Shown: positions 25,755 through 34,602, counted from the stretch's first letter. The stretch is DNA of 64,000 bases from Lachnospiraceae bacterium (GCA_024696005.1 JAILHF010000051.1:372001-436000), one strand, 5' to 3'. Program-made: numbers and translations. The notes: a model not told the origin generated them from the letters alone.

Positions 25755-27395
25755 TCAGATGATGGCATCCCTCTTTGTGATATAGGACGCAATGTTGACA
25801 GCATGGTCCGCCACACGTTCCAGAGCCGCTGCCACATCGGAAAAGATCATTCCGGCCTCGGGGGTGCATTCGCCCTCGGTCAGGCGGTCGATATGGTTCT
25901 GCTGGAGCTCGCGTTCCTTCTCGTCCACGCGGTTCTCCATCTCGTACATCTCTTTCATCACTTCGGCGCTGCCGCTCCCGAGTATCACCTTCAGCGAACG
26001 GCCGAGCATCTTGTTGACCATCTCGAGCATGTCCGCCAGCTCCTTCTGCGCGACCGGCGAGAAGCCCGCCCCCATCTCCTTGCGGCGCTGGGCCATGTCG
26101 GCTATGTTCTCGGCATGGTCACCGATGCGCTCGATATCGTTTGCAACATGGAAAAGGGCACCCAGGCCCTGCAGGTCTTCGATCGGCAGGGTGGACTGGT
26201 TGATCTTGATGAAGTACGAAGTGATCGAATGGTTCAGGAAATCAATATTCTTCTCCATCTCATGCACGGCCTGGATATCGTCATCATCGAGCGTGATCAG
26301 GGCGTTCATGGAACGGTTCAGATTATCGTTGGCCAGCGAAGCCATGCGCTCCAGCTCTTTCAGGCCGTCCACGACAGCCGTGGAGGGATTGAAGAGAACC
26401 TTGTCACCGATGAACTTCAGCTGGAAGGTATCGAGATAGCCGACCTTCTGATCTTTGCCGGGAATGAAGAAATAGGTGAGCTTCACGATCACACCCGAGA
26501 ACGGGAAGAGCATGATGACCTGCGCGATCTTGATGATGGTATGCGCATTTGCGACGAAACGGCCGTCATCCGCCGAAATGGCATGCAGTGCCGAGGCGAT
26601 CGGATCCATGGCTACCAGGAACAGGATGAACATGATCACGGTTCCGATCACGTTGAAGAGCAGATGGATGAATGCCGCGCGTTTGGCGTCTTTTTTACCG
26701 GCCAGGGATGCGAGCAGCGCCGTGGTGCACGCGCCGATGTTGCAGCCGAGTATGATGAAGAGACAGATGTTGACATCCCGGAAAAGCCCCTGCTGTGCCA
26801 TCAGCAGTGTAAGGGAGACCGTGACCGAAGAGCTCTGCACAACCGCCGTGATGATCAGTCCCGTCAGGACCGCAAGGAGCGGGTTGGTCAGGCTGGAAAG
26901 CGTGTTGACCACGGACTCGGATTCCTTGATCGAAGCCATGCCGGAAGACATCGTGGAAATACCCAGGAAAAGAACGCCGAAGCCGGCGATCACGTCCGCC
27001 ACTTTTTCGACGGTCTGGCTCTTGCTCACCATGGAAAGGATCACACCGCCCAGAAGAATCAGCGGCGCGTATGCCGAGAAATTAAAGGAAACCAGCTGGC
27101 TGGTAATGGTGGTACCGATATTGGCACCGAAGATCACTCCCGCTGCCTGCGCCAAAGTCATCAGACCCGAGTTTACGAAGCTGACCACGAGGGTGGTACA
27201 GGCGGAAGACGATTGCATGATACCGGTAAAAACGATGCCGACCAACAAACCCGTGAACGGATTTGTGGTAAACATCTCCAGTATTCCTCTCAACTTGGCA
27301 CCGGCCGCCTTCTCGATGCCTTCGCTCATCAATGTCATGCCCAGCAGGAACAGGCCAAGGCCGCCCGCCAGTGACAATATCTCTTTCAGCCCCAT
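25755..27395 (-). CDS. Na+/Pi cotransporter with PhoU-like C-terminal domain
   Basis: 546 residues. The N-terminal half is the NptA-type sodium-phosphate symporter with two inverted repeats marked by QSSSACTT and QSSSVTVS and about eight hydrophobic helices. From about residue 340 the protein is soluble and helical, with PhoU-like features (MEKNIDFLNHSITSYF, NDIERIGDHAENIADMA, ERVADHAVNIASYI), probably regulatory. The start at ATG 27393-27395 has GAGGA upstream and gives MGLKEILS; an open extension to 27527 overlaps the promoter. Confidence 0.92.
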   Translation of the reverse strand: MGLKEILSLAGGLGLFLLGMTLMSEGIEKAAGAKLRGILEMFTTNPFTGLLVGIVFTGIMQSSSACTTLVVSFVNSGLMTLAQAAGVIFGANIGTTITSQLVSFNFSAYAPLILLGGVILSMVSKSQTVEKVADVIAGFGVLFLGISTMSSGMASIKESESVVNTLSSLTNPLLAVLTGLIITAVVQSSSVTVSLTLLMAQQGLFRDVNICLFIILGCNIGACTTALLASLAGKKDAKRAAFIHLLFNVIGTVIMFILFLVAMDPIASALHAISADDGRFVANAHTIIKIAQVIMLFPFSGVIVKLTYFFIPGKDQKVGYLDTFQLKFIGDKVLFNPSTAVVDGLKELERMASLANDNLNRSMNALITLDDDDIQAVHEMEKNIDFLNHSITSYFIKINQSTLPIEDLQGLGALFHVANDIERIGDHAENIADMAQRRKEMGAGFSPVAQKELADMLEMVNKMLGRSLKVILGSGSAEVMKEMYEMENRVDEKERELQQNHIDRLTEGECTPEAGMIFSDVAAALERVADHAVNIASYITKRDAII

Positions 27396-27430
27396 GATCT
27401 TCCTCGCGTATGGTTTCTCATACGCAACCC

Positions 27431-27459
27431 ATTCTACCAAAGCGCGGCATAATATGCAA
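27431..27459 (-). promoter_or_regulatory. Promoter of the Na/Pi cotransporter gene
   Basis: Minus-strand TTGCAT at 27454-27459, a 17-base spacer and TAGAAT at 27431-27436. The short leader contains a 7-bp hairpin (27406-27412 with 27419-27425) just before the ribosome binding site. Confidence 0.55.
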
Positions 27460-27510
27460 TGAGGAAATGTAACAAAGAGTTTGCGAAAAAGAGCCCCTTC
27501 GGAACGGAAA

Positions 27511-27539
27511 TTGCCAAAAATGCCCAAAAGAGCTATGAT
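27511..27539 (+). promoter_or_regulatory. Promoter of the DUF202-mutY unit
   Basis: TTGCCA at 27511-27516, a 17-base spacer and TATGAT at 27534-27539, about 48 bases before the start codon. Confidence 0.55.
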
Positions 27540-27587
27540 ACATTCAATGAACCCGACGCAAGCATATTTTTACGGAGGATCCTTTCC

Positions 27588-27983
27588 ATGAACGAAAACA
27601 ACAGGCAAAAACTTTCGGAACGGGAACTGGCCCTGGAGCGGACGGAACTGTCCCACGAACGGACCGGTCTCTCCATCCTGCGGACAAACCTCGCCTTTCA
27701 GAACACGAGGCTTTCCGTGGAGCAGACGCATCTGTCCTTTCTCCGGACCATCGTTTCCCTGGTGGGCAGCTCCGCGACCGTTTACAAGGCGCTTCCCGCC
27801 CTCGGTGTTTCCGACCTTTTCAGCACCTGTCTGGCCGTCTTTCTGATGGCAGCCGCGCTGTATTTCCTGATCAAGGACCTGCTGACCTACCCCCGCATGA
27901 AAGCCGCTGTCGCGGAAATGGAAAGGCAGAAAGCCGAGCTGATCGCCGCGACGGACCACAGCGGCATCTTAAGCGACGAATGA
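27588..27983 (+). CDS. DUF202 family membrane protein with heptad repeat
   Basis: 131 residues. Residues 13-54 form six consecutive seven-residue units of the type L-[AS]-x-x-[RNQ]-T-x, ending in LSFLRT, the conserved entry to DUF202 membrane domains. Two hydrophobic helices follow (about residues 52-70 and 75-96), then a charged C-terminal helix. GGAGG lies 9 bases before ATG 27588. The stop overlaps the mutY start (ATGA). DUF202 proteins have no established function. Confidence 0.8.
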   Translation: MNENNRQKLSERELALERTELSHERTGLSILRTNLAFQNTRLSVEQTHLSFLRTIVSLVGSSATVYKALPALGVSDLFSTCLAVFLMAAALYFLIKDLLTYPRMKAAVAEMERQKAELIAATDHSGILSDE

Positions 27984-29062
27984 AAACGGAAACCCGTCTG
28001 AAAAAATGCGTTGAGCCCCTTCTGCTCTGGTATGCCGGAAACAGAAGGGTCCTTCCCTGGCGGGAGGATCCTGTGCCTTATCATGTCTGGCTTTCCGAGA
28101 TCATGCTGCAGCAGACGCGCGTGGAAGCCGCAAAGGGCTATTACGAGCGTTTTCTCGCCTCACTTCCCGACATCCCCTCTCTGGCCGCCGTGCCCGAGGA
28201 CGAGCTGTTAAAGCTATGGGAAGGCCTGGGATACTATAACCGTGCGCGCAATCTCAAAAAAGCCGCCGGTGTCATCCTTGCGCAGTACGGCGGAGAAATG
28301 CCCGCCTCTTACGAAGAGCTTCTGGCACTCCCGGGCATCGGTGAATACACTGCCGGCGCGATCGCCTCGATCGCCTTCAAACTGCCCTGTGCCGCCGTTG
28401 ACGGGAATGTGCTCCGCGTATGTGCGCGCCTCCTGGCCGATGATACGGACATCTCCGATCCGGCACTCAAAAAGACACGCAAGGCCGAGCTGGAAAACAT
28501 CATGCCTGCCGACAGGCCGGCCAGCTTCAACCAGGCATTGATGGACCTGGGGGCCATGATCTGCGTGCCAAACGGCGCTCCCCGCTGCGGGGACTGTCCC
28601 CTGTCATCCCACTGTCTGGCAAAGCGCCTGAAATGCCAGGACAGCCTGCCTGTCAAAAAAGCGCAAAAAGCAAGAAAGATCCAGGACCGCACCGTGTTCG
28701 TGATCCGTTACCGCGACCGCGTCCTGCTGCACAAGCGCCCTCCGAAGGGACTGCTTGCCGGTCTGTATGAGCTCCCCTCCGCGGAAGGGCATTTAGCCCG
28801 CCCGGAAGCCCTGTCCCACGTCCGCATTCTCGGCTTCGTCCCGCTCCATATAGAAGAGCTTCCGGAAAGCCGTCATGTCTTTTCCCATCTGGAATGGCGG
28901 ATGAAGGCTTATCTCGTCCGTGCCGATGAACTGTGTTCGCCGGATGCCCCCGGGGAAGACTACCTTCTGAAAACCCCGCAGGCCGTTTCGGGCGAGTGTT
29001 CGATCCCTTCGGCTTTTTCCGCCTATGCGCCGTATATCAAGGCCGATGTCACAAAACAGTGA
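27980..29062 (+). CDS. mutY: A/G-specific adenine DNA glycosylase
   Basis: Removes adenine mispaired with 8-oxoguanine. HhH-GPD domain: PWREDPVPYHVWLSEIMLQQTR with Glu40, the helix-hairpin-helix LPGIGEYTAGAI, and VDGNVLRV with Asp141. The iron-sulfur ligands are Cys195, Cys203, Cys206 and Cys212 in the classic spacing. Residues 230-360 form the Nudix-like 8-oxoG recognition domain. It overlaps the DUF202 gene by 4 bases and precedes the superoxide dismutase gene, so oxidative-damage functions adjoin. Confidence 0.96.
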   Translation: MKTETRLKKCVEPLLLWYAGNRRVLPWREDPVPYHVWLSEIMLQQTRVEAAKGYYERFLASLPDIPSLAAVPEDELLKLWEGLGYYNRARNLKKAAGVILAQYGGEMPASYEELLALPGIGEYTAGAIASIAFKLPCAAVDGNVLRVCARLLADDTDISDPALKKTRKAELENIMPADRPASFNQALMDLGAMICVPNGAPRCGDCPLSSHCLAKRLKCQDSLPVKKAQKARKIQDRTVFVIRYRDRVLLHKRPPKGLLAGLYELPSAEGHLARPEALSHVRILGFVPLHIEELPESRHVFSHLEWRMKAYLVRADELCSPDAPGEDYLLKTPQAVSGECSIPSAFSAYAPYIKADVTKQ

Positions 29063-29093
29063 CCGTTACCCTTCCGTCCCAAACCGGGCGGCG

Positions 29094-29122
29094 TTGACAC
29101 TCCGGACGCACCATTATATAAT
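29094..29122 (+). promoter_or_regulatory. Consensus promoter of the superoxide dismutase gene
   Basis: TTGACA at 29094-29099, a 17-base spacer and TATAAT at 29117-29122: a full match to the sigma-A consensus, the strongest promoter in the window. No operator palindrome is evident around it. Confidence 0.8.
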
Positions 29123-29171
29123 GGCAACGGTCCATTCGACTTCATATTTCACATAAAAAAGGAGGTCTATC

Positions 29172-29786
29172 ATGTTCACACAAGTCACCCTGCCGTACGC
29201 CACCGATGCACTCGAACCTCATATCGACACCCTTACCGTGGAGACCCATTACGGAAAACACCACGCAAACTATGCCGCGCAGTTCAATGCAGCTGTCAGC
29301 AAAGCAGGCCTCGAGGGCAAAAGCGCTGAAGAGATCCTCTCTTCCCTTGACGAAGTCTCCGATCCCGCCGACCGGAAAGCCCTCCGGAACAACGGCGGCG
29401 GCTTCTATAACCATAATCTCTATTTTTCCACGCTCTCACCGGCCCCGGCCCGGGAGCCTTCCGGAAAGCTCGCGGAAGCAGTCGCGCGCGATTTTGCTTC
29501 TCTCGATGCCCTGAAAGAAGAGATCAGCCGGCTGGCCGCCACGCAATTCGGTTCCGGCTGGGCCTTCCTTTCCGCGGACAAAAGCGGAAAGCTGAAGCTG
29601 AGCGCATGCCCCAATCAGGATAACCCGCTGATGGAAGGCGAGGGCTTCGTCCCCATCCTGGCGCTGGATGTCTGGGAGCATGCCTATTATCTCAAGTATA
29701 AAAACCTTCGTGCCGACTATATCAAAGCTTTTTGGGAAGTGCTTGACTGGAATGCCGTAAGCTCCCTTTACGAAAAGCTTCTGTAA
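29172..29786 (+). CDS. sodA: Superoxide dismutase, Fe/Mn family
   Basis: 204 residues. All four metal ligands sit at family positions: His26, His81, Asp166 and His170 (in DVWEHAYY). GGGFYNHNLYF and the active-site Tyr34 are present. GGAGG precedes the ATG. Whether it uses iron or manganese cannot be settled by eye. A perfect consensus promoter suggests strong, constitutive expression, notable for an organism that appears to be a strict anaerobe. Confidence 0.95.
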   Translation: MFTQVTLPYATDALEPHIDTLTVETHYGKHHANYAAQFNAAVSKAGLEGKSAEEILSSLDEVSDPADRKALRNNGGGFYNHNLYFSTLSPAPAREPSGKLAEAVARDFASLDALKEEISRLAATQFGSGWAFLSADKSGKLKLSACPNQDNPLMEGEGFVPILALDVWEHAYYLKYKNLRADYIKAFWEVLDWNAVSSLYEKLL

Positions 29787-29808
29787 GCGTCCGAGCGGAG
29801 CAGCAGCC

Positions 29809-30078
29809 ATGCGATTCTGGTTCCGGATCTGGAAAGACGCCCGCCTGCAGCGCGACCTCACCGTTGACCGCGATGAGGAGGATACCCGCACGCACAAAGT
29901 CATCCATGCCCTGGAAGACGCCTGCCATGCTTTCGATCTGCCCATTCCGATCTGGCTGGACAAAAACATACGTGATTTCAAGCGCAGCTCACGCTGCCGC
30001 TTTGACGGGGACAGCTTTCTCGAGCCCGTCGATTTTGATCATCTGGAAATGAGCGTTCTTGAGGACGACCACTATTAA
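29809..30078 (+). CDS. Small conserved-looking hypothetical protein
   Basis: 89 residues, not recognised. The N-terminus is basic and aromatic (MRFWFRIWKDARLQRD) and the C-terminus acidic, with a well-formed globular-looking core (KVIHALEDACHAFDLPIPIWLDKNIRDFKR). No membrane span. It starts 22 bases after sodA and ends 25 bases before the next gene, so it is probably cotranscribed with both. Confidence 0.65.
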   Translation: MRFWFRIWKDARLQRDLTVDRDEEDTRTHKVIHALEDACHAFDLPIPIWLDKNIRDFKRSSRCRFDGDSFLEPVDFDHLEMSVLEDDHY

Positions 30079-30103
30079 CTTTACCATAAGGAGGATCTGC
30101 CGG

Positions 30104-30568
30104 ATGAAGCAGAACGAAGAAGAACTCAAAAAGGAAGAGATCTCAAGAGAAGAGAAACAGGAAGCCCACAATCGGGACATGGCTGCCACCGAAAAGGCAC
30201 AGCTCCGCTATCAGAAGCTTTCTTTCGCGATGAACGTGCTGCGCACCCTGTTCATGGCCGGCATCTTTGCCGTGGTGCTCTGGCTTGCCTATTACATTGT
30301 CCCGAAGGTGAACACGGTCTACGACAGCACCATGCACTCCCTCAACAACCTGGAACATCTCACGACCGAGCTTCAGGAGGCAAACCTGGGCGGCACCGTG
30401 CAGAACATCAATTCCCTCACGATCAAGGCGACCGATGATCTTTCCAGCGCCATGAACAAGATGAACTCGATCGACATGGAAACCCTGAACAACGCGATCA
30501 CCAATCTGAACGATACCGTCAAACCGATGGCGGAATTCTTCGGAGCTTTCGGCGGCGGGCGGCGTTGA
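30104..30568 (+). CDS. Small single-pass membrane protein
   Basis: 154 residues, not recognised. A very charged N-terminus (residues 1-30) is followed by one membrane helix at about 43-67 (LRTLFMAGIFAVVLWLAYYI) and a helical, probably coiled-coil C-terminal part rich in Asn, Thr and Leu. The orientation is probably N-in by the positive residues before the helix. AAGGAGG sits 7 bases before ATG 30104. The stop overlaps the next start (TGATG). Confidence 0.75.
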   Translation: MKQNEEELKKEEISREEKQEAHNRDMAATEKAQLRYQKLSFAMNVLRTLFMAGIFAVVLWLAYYIVPKVNTVYDSTMHSLNNLEHLTTELQEANLGGTVQNINSLTIKATDDLSSAMNKMNSIDMETLNNAITNLNDTVKPMAEFFGAFGGGRR

Positions 30569-31656
30569 TGAAAAGCCGGGAAAAAGCCGTTTATCTGGAG
30601 ATCCTGCGGATCCTCGCGACCCTGTTTGTCCTGCTCAACCACGTGCCGTCAAACTCGGTCTATCAGCTCCACGAGGGCCTTGTCCGCTATCTGCTCCTGT
30701 CCATGATCCTGCTTAGCCGCGCCAGCATCCCGCTTTTTTTCATGATCTCGGGTGCGCTGCTTCTGGATCGGGACGAGGACCTTGGCGTGGTTCTTCGCAA
30801 AAGAGCCCTGCGGCATGTCCTGGTCATTCTGCTTTTTGAACTGGGGATCTTTCTGGCCAATGCGGCCGTGAGTTTTCTGCACAAAACGGAGGTCGAGCTG
30901 TCTCCCTTTTTCTTTCTGCGCAGCGTGATCGCAGGGACTCTGCCCGGCGCCGAGACCTACTGGTATCTCTACGCCTATCTTTCCCTGCTGCTTCTCTTTC
31001 CGTTCATCCGTCCCGTGCGGAACATGCTCGGAAAAAAAGAGTATGGCTTTCTGCTATTCTTTCATGTGCTGATCTGCGGCATCCTTCCGGTGTATAACCG
31101 CTTTGCGACCATGAACCACTGGCCTCATCTCGATATCGCAAACGACTTCGGCCTGCCGCTCGCGATCTACCGTCCTGTCTTCTTTGCCTTCAGCGGCTAC
31201 TTTTTCGCCAAAAAGGTCGATATCCGCAGCTTCACGGCACCGCGCCGGCTTCTGCTCTTTGCCGCCTCCGTGGCCGGCATCATCCTAAGCGCTTATTGCA
31301 ATCTGTCACAGGCCGAATCCACAGGGACTTTCACAACGGATTATTACCATTGCTTCGATTATGTGACGGCTTTCTGGCTTTTTGTTTCCGTGCGAAGCCT
31401 TACGGAAGTCCGGGCCGCAAAGTTTTTCGAGGGACGCCTTGCGTCGGTCCTGGGCTTTTGCGGATCCCTCTGCTTTGGCGTTTACCTTCTGGACCCCTAT
31501 CTCAAAATGGCCTGTTACCCCTTCTTCTGCCGGCTGGCCGGCGACAAAGCCGTGACGCTCCTGTTTTCCCTCTTCTGGGTCTTTTTCAGCTTTGTGGTCT
31601 GCAGCGCGCTGACCTGGCTTCTTAAGAAGATCCCGTTCATGCGCCGCCTGATCTGA
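30568..31656 (+). CDS. Acyltransferase 3 family membrane protein
   Basis: 362 residues with about ten hydrophobic helices. The start, EKAVYLEILRILATLFVLLNHV, carries the family's R/E-x10-H arrangement with His at about residue 26, and SIPLFFMISGALLL follows. Members O-acylate cell-surface sugars, peptidoglycan or secondary metabolites; nothing nearby identifies the acceptor. ATG 30568 overlaps the previous stop as TGATG; a TTG directly before it is an alternative. Confidence 0.85.
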   Translation: MKSREKAVYLEILRILATLFVLLNHVPSNSVYQLHEGLVRYLLLSMILLSRASIPLFFMISGALLLDRDEDLGVVLRKRALRHVLVILLFELGIFLANAAVSFLHKTEVELSPFFFLRSVIAGTLPGAETYWYLYAYLSLLLLFPFIRPVRNMLGKKEYGFLLFFHVLICGILPVYNRFATMNHWPHLDIANDFGLPLAIYRPVFFAFSGYFFAKKVDIRSFTAPRRLLLFAASVAGIILSAYCNLSQAESTGTFTTDYYHCFDYVTAFWLFVSVRSLTEVRAAKFFEGRLASVLGFCGSLCFGVYLLDPYLKMACYPFFCRLAGDKAVTLLFSLFWVFFSFVVCSALTWLLKKIPFMRRLI

Positions 31657-31677
31657 TCAGGGCAGCAAGCCTTTTCC

Positions 31678-32586
31678 CTACGGCCTGTTTTCTTCGATGT
31701 CAGCGGCAAGCTGCGCTTTCAGGCTTTCCAGGCTGTCAAAACGCCTTTCGGGCCTTGCAAAGGAAAGCAGTTCCACCCGGATCTCTTCCCCGTATGCATC
31801 TTCATCAAAATCGTATACATAGGTCTCTGCGGTAACGGCCGCGTTCTCCCTGACCGTGGGCTTCACGCCGATATTGGTCAGTCCTGCGTAGCTTTTTCCG
31901 CCAAGGCAGATCTTTGTCCTGTAAACACCGAAGGGCGGCAACAGCTTCTCCGCCGGCGGTTCAAGGTTCAGCGTGGGAAACCCGATCTCGTGCCCGATCC
32001 TTGCCCCGTGTATCACTTTTCCGCGAAGGGAATACGCCCTTCCCAGACAACGGTTTGCATCCTCCATCCTGCCTTCCGCGATCAGGGCGCGTATCCTCGA
32101 AGAACTGACCGCACTTCCGTCCACCGTAAGCTTTTCCACTTCCGCCGTCTCGTAGCCGCCGCTCCTTCGCATGGCATTCAGCAGTGCGAAGCTTCCCTTC
32201 CCTCCGGCGCCGAAAGACAGATCACTTCCCGCAGCCACCAGGCCGGCCCGCAGCCTTTTGCAGAGAAACTCCTCGATAAAAAGTGCCGGATCGATCGCTG
32301 CCGTTTCGGCATTCAGGGGATATTCCACCAATAGCTCCACGCCAAGCGCTTCCAGAAGCTCTCTCTTTTCGTCTTTCTCCGAAAGGAGCTTTACGCCTTC
32401 CCCTCCGAAAAAGCGCTCCGGCGAAGGATCGAACGTAAACGCGCAGGGCGTCAGCCCGTCGGCTTTTGCCGCTTCGATCACACCGAGCAGACGCCGGTGG
32501 CCGGCGTGCACGCCGTCAAATTTGCCGATCGCGACCGCCGTTCGCTTTTCGCTGCATATTGTTTCCAGAGAATCCACAATCTTCAT
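31678..32586 (-). CDS. ribF: Riboflavin kinase / FAD synthetase
   Basis: Bifunctional enzyme making FMN and then FAD. The N-terminal nucleotidyltransferase has GKFDGVHAGHRR near residues 22-33 and the AAGSDLSFGAGGKG and SSSRIRALIAEG segments; the C-terminal kinase has GRAYSLRGKVIHGARIGHEIGFPTLNL and FGVYRTKI. 302 residues is normal. It overlaps truB by 4 bases and is the last gene of the long rimP cluster. Confidence 0.95.
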   Translation of the reverse strand: MKIVDSLETICSEKRTAVAIGKFDGVHAGHRRLLGVIEAAKADGLTPCAFTFDPSPERFFGGEGVKLLSEKDEKRELLEALGVELLVEYPLNAETAAIDPALFIEEFLCKRLRAGLVAAGSDLSFGAGGKGSFALLNAMRRSGGYETAEVEKLTVDGSAVSSSRIRALIAEGRMEDANRCLGRAYSLRGKVIHGARIGHEIGFPTLNLEPPAEKLLPPFGVYRTKICLGGKSYAGLTNIGVKPTVRENAAVTAETYVYDFDEDAYGEEIRVELLSFARPERRFDSLESLKAQLAADIEENRP

Positions 32587-33482
32587 GTCAGATACATGCG
32601 CTCCGCCTTGAAGCGCTCTTTACCGGCTTCGTATACATAGAGGGCACGGAATCGCCCTTCCGCATCGCAGACACGGAAACGCTCTCCGTCTTTTGCTTCG
32701 ATTTCCTCCGAAAAAGCAGCAGCCGGAAGAGGGTTCCCGTTTTCGAGAAGCCGCATCTCTTCCGCTTTTACCGTAAGGCATTTGCACTCCCGGTAAAAAT
32801 GCTCCACCGGCAGGACATGCTCTTCCATAGCCCCTTCTGCCGCCAGTTTTTCCACCTCTTCAAGCCTGAGTGCGCCATCCAGCGCGAACTCACCGCTTCT
32901 GCTGCGAAGCAGCTCTTCCATGGCCGCACCGCAGCCAAGCTTTTCACCGATGTCACGGCAGAGCGAACGGATATAGGTCCCGCGGCTGCAGACCACACGG
33001 AAACGGAACAGCGGAAGCTCCGTCCCGAGGATCTCAAGCTCCGTGATACGGAGTGCCCTGGGCTTTCGTTCCACTTCGATCCCTTCCCTGGCCAGCTCAT
33101 AAAGTCGCCTGCCGTTCTGCTTCAGCGCCGAATACATCGGCGGGACCTGAAGGTATGCCCCAAGAAACGACTCCGCCGCCAGGCGGACTTCTTCTTCCGC
33201 AAGCCTCACATCGCTTCGGGAAAGCACCGTTCCGGTCATGTCCTCGGTATCGGTGGTCACTCCCAGGCGGCATGTGCAGACATATTCCTTATCGTGGTCG
33301 GTAAGACTCTCCACCAGACCGGTCGCATTACCCAAACATACCGGAAGCACTCCCTCCGCAGCCGGGTCGAGCGTTCCGGTATGACCGATCTTTTTCTGGT
33401 GAAGGATCCCTCTGAGCCTTGCCACCACATCCGCCGAGGTATATCCTTTTTCTTTGAAGATATTGATGACGCCGTTGATCAC
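32583..33482 (-). CDS. truB: tRNA pseudouridine-55 synthase
   Basis: Makes pseudouridine 55 in the T arm of tRNAs. Catalytic Asp39 lies in KIGHTGTLDPAAEG; QVPPMYSALK and SRGTYIRSLCRDIG are further signatures. I place the start at GTG 33480-33482: it overlaps the nrnA stop as GTGA and gives the expected MNGVINIFKEKG-type N-terminus and 299 residues. The reading frame stays open about 56 codons further upstream inside nrnA, which is a shadow. Confidence 0.95.
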   Translation of the reverse strand: MINGVINIFKEKGYTSADVVARLRGILHQKKIGHTGTLDPAAEGVLPVCLGNATGLVESLTDHDKEYVCTCRLGVTTDTEDMTGTVLSRSDVRLAEEEVRLAAESFLGAYLQVPPMYSALKQNGRRLYELAREGIEVERKPRALRITELEILGTELPLFRFRVVCSRGTYIRSLCRDIGEKLGCGAAMEELLRSRSGEFALDGALRLEEVEKLAAEGAMEEHVLPVEHFYRECKCLTVKAEEMRLLENGNPLPAAAFSEEIEAKDGERFRVCDAEGRFRALYVYEAGKERFKAERMYLT

Positions 33483-34441
33483 TTTGCCTCTACCTGTTTC
33501 CCCACTTCCTCTACCAGCGCACTGATAAAAGCTTCCAGATCGCCGTTTCGTTCGCAGCCCGAGGCACGGGCATGACCGCCGCCCCCGAACGCTTCTCCGA
33601 CTTTCGCCACATTCACCAGATCGGAAGACGAACGGAGACTCGCTTTCCACTGTCCGGGCTTCTTTTCATAGATATAGATCGCGCACTCCACATCCTTTGT
33701 GATGCGAAGACGTTCCACGATGCCGCCCGTATCATCACGGGTCGCACCGATCTCCCGCATGCGCTTCCAGTCGGTATAACCGATGATCAGCCGCCTGTCA
33801 AAGAAGAAACGGCTCTCGAGTATCGCATGCGCCAGCATCTGATTGGTCATGTGCGAGCGTGCAAAAAAGGTATCATCGAGCATCTTGGAAAAATCAAAAG
33901 GATAACGCATCAGCTCCGCCGCGATCCGCATGGTCTGCGGCGTCGTGTTGGAAAAATGGAACACGCCCGTATCATGAGCGATGCCCATGTACAGAAGCTC
34001 GGCAATGTCTTGATCCATGTAGGCCGGATCGATGCAGTCAAAGATGATCTCGGCGCAGGCTGCCGCCTCGGGAACGACATGACAGATCTGCCCCGTCCCT
34101 TCCGCGTTGCTGACATGATGATCGATGTTGATCGTTTTCTTTGCTTTGTCAAAATACTCTTTCGCGTCTCCGGTACGCTCGTAATTCGTATCGCAGACGA
34201 TGAAGACATCAAAAGGTTCGCGCGCGGGATGGTCGCTGATGATCTGATCCCGCAGGGGAATGTGATCAAACGAAAACTCCGGCGCTTCCAAAAAAAGCTC
34301 CACCACGGCTTCGGGCAGGCGCTTTCTCAGATAAGCAAGCAAAGCCAGACAGGATCCGATGCAATCCCCGTCCGGCTTGATGTGTCCTGTGATCCCGATC
34401 GTGCGGGCTTCTTTTACCGCTTCATAGATGTCCAGCGTCAT
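33479..34441 (-). CDS. nrnA: DHH/DHHA1 phosphoesterase (NrnA-type nanoRNase / pAp phosphatase)
   Basis: 320 residues. The metal-binding motifs are HIKPDGDCIGS (residues 20-30), the CDTNYERTGD segment, DHH at 107-109 and the DHHA1 GGGHARASGC near the end. NrnA-type enzymes degrade 2-5 nucleotide RNAs and pAp. The ATG at 34439-34441 has GGGAG 6 bases upstream; an upstream in-frame TTG is less likely. The gene starts 20 bases after a hairpin-rich repeat and overlaps truB. Confidence 0.94.
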   Translation of the reverse strand: MTLDIYEAVKEARTIGITGHIKPDGDCIGSCLALLAYLRKRLPEAVVELFLEAPEFSFDHIPLRDQIISDHPAREPFDVFIVCDTNYERTGDAKEYFDKAKKTINIDHHVSNAEGTGQICHVVPEAAACAEIIFDCIDPAYMDQDIAELLYMGIAHDTGVFHFSNTTPQTMRIAAELMRYPFDFSKMLDDTFFARSHMTNQMLAHAILESRFFFDRRLIIGYTDWKRMREIGATRDDTGGIVERLRITKDVECAIYIYEKKPGQWKASLRSSSDLVNVAKVGEAFGGGGHARASGCERNGDLEAFISALVEEVGKQVEAK

Positions 34442-34460
34442 TCCCTTCTCCCGCAGACTC

Positions 34461-34602
34461 AACTGCCATTCGCAGCCCTCCGGGCTTCAAATGGCAGCGG
34501 GTTTTGCCAACAGAATCGCCTTCGGCGATGGGCAAAACCCAATCCGTATATACAAGTCGGGCCGTAACTGCGCAGCAGGTGCGCAGTTCGGCCGTGGACA
34601 GT
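34461..34602. repeat. Three-hairpin dispersed repeat, copy 1
   Basis: Fills the rbfA-nrnA gap. Hairpin A: 34463-34470 with 34490-34497, inner stem 34474-34478/34482-34486. Hairpin B: 34499-34508 with 34531-34540, inner stem 34515-34520/34524-34529. Hairpin C: 34560-34574 with 34580-34593. A second copy at 40395-40538 has the same order, sizes and loops with compensating changes. No ribosome binding site or terminator T run is present. Confidence 0.85.

Noticed and set aside
31657-31677. Terminator between the convergent acyltransferase and ribF genes
   Set aside because: The short gap has only weak pairing (a CCTGATC/GATCAGG palindrome just before it) and no T run.
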